A DNA stretch of 10,127 nt, from contig DEKQ01000077.1 in NCBI GenBank assembly GCA_002353975.1, forward strand, positions 1 through 10,127, in the 5' to 3' direction. Origin of the DNA: Prevotellaceae bacterium UBA2718 (GTDB taxonomy: Bacteria; Bacteroidota; Bacteroidia; Bacteroidales; Bacteroidaceae). The notes under the pieces are model-generated. The model ran no database searches, had not been told where the DNA came from, and saw only the letters and a program-made list of their open reading frames with translations. Below, one piece after another: positions 5,771 through 10,127 of this stretch (position 1 is the first letter of the stretch; each line of letters begins with the position of its first letter). The position numbers and the translations under genes are program-made.

Positions 5771-7279
5771 ATGTCACAGATTACCGGACACATATCCCAG
5801 ATTATAGGACCTGTTGTTGATGTCCACTTTGACACACAGGGCATGGATGCCGAAAAGGTGCTGCCCAGGATTCATGATGCCCTTGTAGTAAAGCGTCCTG
5901 ACGGACGTGACCTCATTGTTGAGGTGCAGCAACACATTGGTGAGGATACTGTGCGTACCGTCGCAATGGATAATACCGACGGTCTGCAGCGTGAACTTGA
6001 AGTGATACCTACGGGGGCTCCTATCAGTATGCCCTCTGGTGAGCAAATCAAGGGACGTATGCTCAATGTTATAGGTCAGCCTATTGACGGAATGAAAGAG
6101 CTGAGCAAAGAGAACTCTTATCCTATTCACCGTGAGCCTCCTAAGTATGAAGAGCTCTCCACGTCTAAGGAGATGTTGGCTACAGGCATCAAGGTCATTG
6201 ATCTGCTGGAGCCATACCTGAAAGGTGGTAAGATTGGCCTCTTCGGCGGTGCCGGTGTAGGTAAGACCGTGCTCATCATGGAGCTGATTAACAATATCGC
6301 CAAAGGACATAACGGTTTCTCTGTCTTTGCCGGTGTAGGTGAGCGTACCCGTGAAGGTAACGACTTGATAAGGGAAATGATTGAGTCTGGCGTTATCAAG
6401 TACGGCGACAAGTTCAAGGAGGCTATGGCTCAGGGCAAGTGGGACCTCTCACTCGTTGATCCAGAGGAGCTTAAGAAGTCACAGGCAACCCTTGTCTATG
6501 GTCAGATGAATGAGCCGCCAGGCGCACGTTCTTCCGTTGCGTTGTCTGGACTGACAGTGGCTGAGGAGTTCCGTGATCAGGGCGGAGATATCCTTTTCTT
6601 TATTGATAACATCTTCCGCTTCACACAGGCAGGCTCAGAGGTGTCGGCTCTGCTGGGACGTATGCCTTCAGCTGTGGGTTATCAGCCGACGCTGGCTTCA
6701 GAGATGGGTGCCATGCAGGAGCGTATCACATCAACAAAGACGGGTTCTATCACATCCGTACAGGCTGTGTATGTGCCTGCTGATGACTTGACTGACCCTG
6801 CTCCGGCCACAACATTTACCCACCTTGACGCAACGACGGAGCTGTCGCGTAACATCGCGCAGCTTGGAATATACCCTGCCGTTGACCCATTGGGCTCTAC
6901 ATCCCGTATCCTCGACCCACACGTAGTGGGCAAGGAGCACTATGACTGCGCACAGAGGGTTAAGCAGATACTGCAGAAATACAAGGAGTTGCAAGATATC
7001 ATTGCCATCCTCGGTATGGACGAGCTCTCTGATGAGGACAAACTGACTGTGAACAGGGCACGCCGTGTGCAGCGCTTCCTCTCTCAGCCGTTTGCCGTTG
7101 CAGAGCAGTTCACCGGCGTGAAGGGTGAGATGGTGTCAATAGAAGATACCATCAAGGGCTTCAATATGATCCTGAACGGTGAACTTGACGACCTGCCAGA
7201 GCAGGCTTTCCTCAATGTCGGCACGATAGAGCAGGCTATTGAGAAGGGTAAGAAGCTCTTGGCTCAGGCACAGGGATAG
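5771..7279 (+). CDS. atpD: F1Fo ATP synthase subunit beta
   Basis: This is the catalytic F1 subunit, 502 residues from the ATG at 5771, where family similarity begins (MSQITGHISQIIGPVVDVHF). Visible sites: P-loop GGAGVGKT (159-166), GERTREGND with the catalytic Glu191, the Walker B strand ending in Asp279 (ILFFIDN), then the near-invariant SALLGRMPSAVGYQPTLA, ADDLTDPAP and GIYPAVDPL segments, and a C-terminal helical domain ending EQAFLNVGTIEQAIEKGKKL. Relative to the E. coli subunit there are about 27 extra residues between EGND and LVYGQMNEPPG (around 211-238), containing the charged DPEELKKSQ segment; I believe this is a Bacteroidetes trait. It is first in the operon and separate from atpA/atpG, a normal order in this phylum. 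It forms alpha3beta3 with AtpA on the cytoplasmic side of the inner membrane. Confidence 0.98.
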   Translation: MSQITGHISQIIGPVVDVHFDTQGMDAEKVLPRIHDALVVKRPDGRDLIVEVQQHIGEDTVRTVAMDNTDGLQRELEVIPTGAPISMPSGEQIKGRMLNVIGQPIDGMKELSKENSYPIHREPPKYEELSTSKEMLATGIKVIDLLEPYLKGGKIGLFGGAGVGKTVLIMELINNIAKGHNGFSVFAGVGERTREGNDLIREMIESGVIKYGDKFKEAMAQGKWDLSLVDPEELKKSQATLVYGQMNEPPGARSSVALSGLTVAEEFRDQGGDILFFIDNIFRFTQAGSEVSALLGRMPSAVGYQPTLASEMGAMQERITSTKTGSITSVQAVYVPADDLTDPAPATTFTHLDATTELSRNIAQLGIYPAVDPLGSTSRILDPHVVGKEHYDCAQRVKQILQKYKELQDIIAILGMDELSDEDKLTVNRARRVQRFLSQPFAVAEQFTGVKGEMVSIEDTIKGFNMILNGELDDLPEQAFLNVGTIEQAIEKGKKLLAQAQG

Positions 7280-7320
7280 AAATAATACCTTAGACATATT
7301 ACACCTCTTTAATATAATAT

Positions 7321-7569
7321 ATGCTGACATTAAAGATTATATCACCGGAGAAAATCCTCTTTAAGGGGGAAGTGGAGATGGTTAAGGTCCCTGGAGTGAT
7401 GGGAGAATTTGAAATTCTCAACAATCACGCCCCCATCATATCGGCTCTGCAGAAGGGAACGGTGGAATATGGCACAGGTTCTGACCGTACGCAGATAGAG
7501 GTGATAGGCGGATTTGTAGAGGTGCTGAAGAATGAGGTTAGCCTCTGTATAGAACAGATAGCAGAATAG
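7321..7569 (+). CDS. atpC: F1Fo ATP synthase subunit epsilon, short form
   Basis: The 82-residue product contains the whole N-terminal beta-sandwich of epsilon (LKIISPEKILFKGEVE..., the GEFEILNNHAPIISAL segment, and the strand IEVIGGFVEVLKNEV) and then stops. E. coli-type epsilon continues for about 50 residues as a two-helix domain that can insert into F1 and inhibit ATP hydrolysis; this domain is absent. The reading frame ends cleanly at TAG 7567 and the next gene begins 4 nt later, so it is not a recent truncation. The protein still joins gamma to the c-ring in the central stalk. It lies 41 nt after atpD. Confidence 0.95.
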   Translation: MLTLKIISPEKILFKGEVEMVKVPGVMGEFEILNNHAPIISALQKGTVEYGTGSDRTQIEVIGGFVEVLKNEVSLCIEQIAE

Positions 7570-7573
7570 GAGT

Positions 7574-7888
7574 ATGTTACTGACCCTCATTGCCACCACG
7601 CTGCTACTGCAGCTGCTGCTTACGGCTGGCGCGATAGCAATATGGAACATGGTGAGAAGAAGTACACCGCAGGCACTGCCGAAGGTATTCTTCATTACTT
7701 CCCTGGTGAGGCTATTGGCATCTATAGTATTCTTCGCTGTCGCGCTATATGTAATAAGTGCTGACAAAGATGGGCTGAAGCTGTTTACGGCTATATTCAT
7801 CATAACGTATCTGCTACTGCTGGTTTTTGACACAATGTACTTCTACTTTTCGTCTAAGGCGATAGATAACAGACATAAAACAAATTAG
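7574..7888 (+). CDS. Small AtpI-like membrane protein of the ATP synthase operon
   Basis: The 104-residue protein has three clear hydrophobic segments (about 2-24, 37-61 and 69-90) and a short basic tail. It lies between atpC and atpB, 4 nt after atpC, so translation is probably coupled. An AGGAG sits almost against the ATG (7568-7572), too close for an ideal Shine-Dalgarno. Position and topology suggest the role of AtpI, a small protein that in other bacteria helps c-ring assembly or ion supply, but sequence similarity is not clear enough to use the symbol. An Arg (about residue 46) sits inside the second segment and an Asp (about 83) inside the third, which may matter for function. Confidence 0.8.
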   Translation: MLLTLIATTLLLQLLLTAGAIAIWNMVRRSTPQALPKVFFITSLVRLLASIVFFAVALYVISADKDGLKLFTAIFIITYLLLLVFDTMYFYFSSKAIDNRHKTN

Positions 7889-7902
7889 TTAACCCACGAC
7901 AG

Positions 7903-9003
7903 ATGAAATATCGGATTAAATCCTATTTGATACTTTTGACACTGATGGTGCTCCCCATCATGACGGCTTATGCTCAGAGTGAGCAGAGCGAAGAGAAGGG
8001 AGGCGTTCACCTGAAGGAGATACTGTTCGGACATGTGCAGGATTCGTATCAATGGCACGTCACTGACTTCAATGGCAAGCCGGTGATAATACATCTGCCC
8101 ATGATATTCTATAGTCAGACAAGTGGTTTCCACGTTATGTGCAGTTCACAGTTTGAGCATGAGCCCAATTCAGAACTGCTCCGTGAAGGTCCCGACGGCT
8201 TCTATATTCAGGGGGCAGAGGACGAGAAAGGACGTATCGTGGAAAAGGTCGGAAGCGAATTGCAGCCCGTATGTTTTGACATCTCAATCACAAAGCAGGT
8301 ATGCGTGCTGTTCATTGATGCCATCCTGCTGCTGATATGCATCCTCATTCCGGCTCGCTGGTGCAAGACACACAAGGTTGATGATCCGGCACCGAAAGGA
8401 TTCACGGGGATGATGCACATGTTCATCATGTCCACGTATAATGACTTGATAAAATCCACATTGGGAGAGAAAGCCGACAAGTATGCGCCTTATCTGCTTA
8501 CCTGTTTCTTCTTTATCTTTACGGCAAACCTGATGGGCGTTATGCCATTCCCTCCCGGTGGTGGTAACATAACGGGCAACATAGCCGTGACAGCATTCTT
8601 GGCGCTGTGCACATTCCTGCTGACCAATGTTACGGGCAACGGCCATTATTGGAGAGAAATCTTCTGGCCGGAGGTGCCGACGTGGCTGAAGTGCCCTGTA
8701 CCTCTGATGCCAATCATAGAGCTCTTTGGCGTGTTCATCAAGCCGATAGTGCTTATGGTCCGACTGTTCGCCAACATGCTGGCCGGTCACGCCATTGCCA
8801 TATCTCTCTCGTGCATGATTTTCATAATGTTCGCACTTGGTGGATGGATGGGCAACCTGTTGGGCGGAGTGATTACGCCAGTGAGTGTTCTGATGAGCAT
8901 TTTCATGATGTTCCTTGAACTGTTGGTGTGCTACATCCAGGCGATGGTATTCACTCTCCTCAGCGCGATATATATCAACATGTCGCACTCTCACGCAGAA
9001 TAA
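7903..9003 (+). CDS. atpB: F1Fo ATP synthase subunit a, with signal peptide and periplasmic extension
   Basis: The 366-residue protein is the stator ion channel of Fo. It begins with a signal peptide whose likely cleavage is after AYA (residues 22-24), then about 100 polar residues (25-127) that would lie in the periplasm; E. coli subunit a is about 271 residues and lacks this part. The membrane part follows, with segments around 131-150, 192-214, 222-242 and two long helices. The essential Arg is Arg287 (CGA at 8761) in MVRLFANMLAGH, and Gln346 in CYIQAMVFTLLSAIYI corresponds to the conserved Gln of the last helix. The extension is, from memory, common in Bacteroidetes subunit a. The start at 7903 gives the complete signal peptide and lies 14 nt after the preceding gene. 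Confidence 0.96.
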   Translation: MKYRIKSYLILLTLMVLPIMTAYAQSEQSEEKGGVHLKEILFGHVQDSYQWHVTDFNGKPVIIHLPMIFYSQTSGFHVMCSSQFEHEPNSELLREGPDGFYIQGAEDEKGRIVEKVGSELQPVCFDISITKQVCVLFIDAILLLICILIPARWCKTHKVDDPAPKGFTGMMHMFIMSTYNDLIKSTLGEKADKYAPYLLTCFFFIFTANLMGVMPFPPGGGNITGNIAVTAFLALCTFLLTNVTGNGHYWREIFWPEVPTWLKCPVPLMPIIELFGVFIKPIVLMVRLFANMLAGHAIAISLSCMIFIMFALGGWMGNLLGGVITPVSVLMSIFMMFLELLVCYIQAMVFTLLSAIYINMSHSHAE

Positions 9004-9066
9004 GACAATAAATCAACTAATAGATACAGAACAAATTATTAATAACAAACTTAAATTTTTACAACT
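9004..9066 (+). promoter_or_regulatory. A/T-rich translation leader of atpE
   Basis: This 63-nt spacer is very A/T-rich and unstructured, with no Shine-Dalgarno. In Bacteroidetes such leaders favour efficient initiation, which fits the high demand for subunit c. A TAAATTTT at 9052-9059 resembles a -7 box but has no -33 partner, so no internal promoter is called. Confidence 0.4.
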
Positions 9067-9315
9067 ATGACAAGTTTAGCAATTCTTATGGCAGCAGATG
9101 CACTGGCAAAACTCGGTGCAACAGTAGGTGGTGGACTCGCAGTAATCGGCGCAGGCATCGGTATCGGTAAGATAGGTGGACAGGCAATGGATGCTATGGC
9201 TCGCCAGCCAGAGATGCAGTCCAAGTTGCAGTCTTCAATGATTGTTGCCGCAGCTCTTGTGGAGGGTGCAACATTCTTTACCCTGATTATCTCTATCCTT
9301 GCACTCTTTGTGTAA
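9067..9315 (+). CDS. atpE: F1Fo ATP synthase subunit c, proton-type
   Basis: The 82-residue hairpin protein forms the rotating c-ring. Helix 1 has the glycine-rich packing stretch VGGGLAVIGAGIGIG (20-34), the polar loop is ARQPE (45-49), and helix 2 carries the ion-binding carboxylate Glu66 in AAALVEGATF. Counting from ARQPE, the Gln that Na+-type c subunits (Ilyobacter) use in helix 1 is Ile33 here, and the residue after the carboxylate is Gly rather than Ser/Thr. The Na+ ligand set is therefore missing and H+ coupling is expected. The gene has its own A/T-rich leader before it and two hairpins after it. Confidence 0.97.
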   Translation: MTSLAILMAADALAKLGATVGGGLAVIGAGIGIGKIGGQAMDAMARQPEMQSKLQSSMIVAAALVEGATFFTLIISILALFV

Positions 9316-9330
9316 TCTCAGCGCAAAGAG
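9304..9330 (+). other. Hairpin enclosing the atpE stop codon
   Basis: CTCTTTGTG (9304-9312) pairs with CGCAAAGAG (9322-9330) over nine positions, one of them a G-U pair; the TAA stop of atpE begins the 9-nt loop. No T-tract follows, so it is not a terminator. It may block 3' exonucleases or mark a processing boundary. Confidence 0.5.
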
Positions 9331-9337
9331 AGAACAG

Positions 9338-9353
9338 TCCGCTCGCAAGCGGA
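9338..9353 (+). other. Second hairpin in the atpE-atpF spacer
   Basis: TCCGCT and AGCGGA form a perfect 6-bp stem with a 4-nt loop (CGCA), 7 nt after the first hairpin and 39 nt before the atpF start. It is followed by an A-rich leader, not by Ts. With the first hairpin it makes a tandem structured block at the 3' end of atpE. Confidence 0.55.
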
Positions 9354-9392
9354 TAAGAAAGAGAATAATGTAAATCCGAAAATTCAGAATTT

Positions 9393-9887
9393 ATGTCATT
9401 AATAACACCTGACTTTGGTCTCTTCTTCTGGATGGCTGTCGTCTTCCTGTGTGTCCTTGCGATACTGTGGAAGTGGGGGTTCCCTGTGATTGTTAACATG
9501 GTTAACGAGCGCAAGGCCTTTATCGACGGTTCTCTGCAGAAAGCCCATGAGGCGACGGAGAAGCTGGCCAACATACAAAAGGAAGGTGAAGCCCTATTGC
9601 AGGAGGCACGCGAGAAACAGGCCGAGATATTGAAGGAGGCCAAGCAGACCCACGACAGCATAGTGTCAAAGGCCGATGCCGACGCACGTGAGCAAGCCAA
9701 CAAACTGCTTGCAGAGGCAAAGGCGCAGATAGAAAACGAGAAATCTGCGGCTATACGCGAGATACGTGCACAGGTGGCTGAACTCAGTGTGCAGATAGCA
9801 GAAAAGGTGGTTCGCCAAAATTTGAGCAGCGATAAGGCTCAGATGGAGTTGATTGACAAACTGCTGGATGAGGTATCTGTTGACTAA
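9393..9887 (+). CDS. atpF: F1Fo ATP synthase subunit b
   Basis: The 164-residue protein has one N-terminal membrane segment (about 8-30, FGLFFWMAVVFLCVLAILWKWG) followed by a long, charged, Ala/Glu/Lys-rich helix to the C-terminus, the form of the peripheral-stalk b subunit. The segment around 33-60 (VNERKAFIDGSLQKAHEATEKL) matches the family's conserved ERKxxI...A...A pattern, and the end (QIAEKVVRQNLSSDKAQMELID) is the delta-binding region. It ties Fo subunit a to the top of F1 through delta. The start at 9393 gives the usual short periplasmic N-terminus. It lies between atpE and atpH. Confidence 0.96.
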   Translation: MSLITPDFGLFFWMAVVFLCVLAILWKWGFPVIVNMVNERKAFIDGSLQKAHEATEKLANIQKEGEALLQEAREKQAEILKEAKQTHDSIVSKADADAREQANKLLAEAKAQIENEKSAAIREIRAQVAELSVQIAEKVVRQNLSSDKAQMELIDKLLDEVSVD

Positions 9888-9930
9888 ACTCTTGATTCTT
9901 AGCTATTAATCTAAACTATTAATTCAAAAG

Positions 9931-10127
9931 ATGGATATAGGAGTTATATCGGTAAGATACGCCAGAGCACTTCTCAAATGCAGCACGGAGGCCGGCAAGG
10001 AGGATGTGGTGTACAAGGAGATGATGACCCTCGCTGAGAGTTATCTCAACGTGGCCGAGTTGCGCCGTGTCGTTGCCGGCCCAACAGTCAGCAAGGCATC
10101 AAAGGCAAAAGTGCTCACGGCAGCTGC
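9931..10127 (+). CDS. atpH: F1Fo ATP synthase subunit delta, 3' end missing
   Basis: Sixty-five codons are visible before the window ends, about a third of the usual length of roughly 180 residues. The N-terminus (MDIGVISVRYARALLKCSTE, then AGKEDVVYKEMMTLAE) matches the OSCP/delta N-terminal helical domain, whose SxRYAxAL motif binds the N-terminus of an alpha subunit. The ATG at 9931 follows a 43-nt A/T-rich spacer after atpF. Position after atpF supports the call, and atpA and atpG would be expected next. The frame is open to the last base. Confidence 0.93.
   Translation, partial: MDIGVISVRYARALLKCSTEAGKEDVVYKEMMTLAESYLNVAELRRVVAGPTVSKASKAKVLTAA

Noticed and set aside
8284..8994. 236-residue minus-strand reading frame opposite atpB
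   Set aside because: Composition is His/Arg-rich with no recognisable domain, and the + strand codes a clear subunit a; it is an antisense shadow.
9052..9059. TAAATTTT before atpE as an internal promoter
   Set aside because: The final G is missing and no TTTG lies at the correct distance upstream.
9338..9353. Hairpin after atpE as a terminator
   Set aside because: No T-tract follows and the operon clearly continues into atpF and atpH.

Overview
The window looks like a Bacteroidales chromosome, most likely Prevotella or a relative. The evidence is protein type (a DUF4301 protein, a GH57 alpha-amylase-like protein and an ATP synthase operon that opens with beta and epsilon), A/U-rich rather than Shine-Dalgarno leaders before most starts, and promoters of the Bacteroidetes form TTTG / TAnnTTTG. 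No mobile element, CRISPR array, tRNA or rRNA is visible.

Left part (1-3946, + strand): three closely spaced genes. They are the 3' part of a GT4/GT5-type glycosyltransferase (glycogen synthase-like), a GH57 alpha-amylase-like protein that appears to have lost both catalytic residues and carries a coiled coil plus a Lys/Ala-rich tail, and a DUF4301 protein with motifs resembling UDP-sugar pyrophosphorylases. They could form an alpha-glucan or nucleotide-sugar cluster; that is inference. A strong hairpin at 3969-4000 closes this unit and the convergent gene that follows.

Middle (4029-5680): an NhaD-type Na+/H+ antiporter on the minus strand, then a 368-bp interval up to atpD. That interval holds three promoter-like sites: one for nhaD, one for the atp operon in the opposite direction, and one more minus-strand promoter that runs about 85 nt into a very good intrinsic terminator. 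This third unit looks like an unannotated small RNA, or an attenuated long leader of nhaD, and is the most interesting undescribed item here.

Right part (5771-10127, + strand): the F1Fo ATP synthase operon in Bacteroidetes order: atpD (beta), atpC (short epsilon), a small AtpI-like membrane protein, atpB (a, with signal peptide and periplasmic extension), atpE (c, proton-type ion site), atpF (b) and the start of atpH (delta), which runs off the end. atpA and atpG presumably follow. Two hairpins sit at the end of atpE and may serve to set the high c-subunit dose. NhaD exchanges Na+ for H+ while the synthase uses the H+ gradient, so the two divergent units are physiologically connected, but no shared control is shown.
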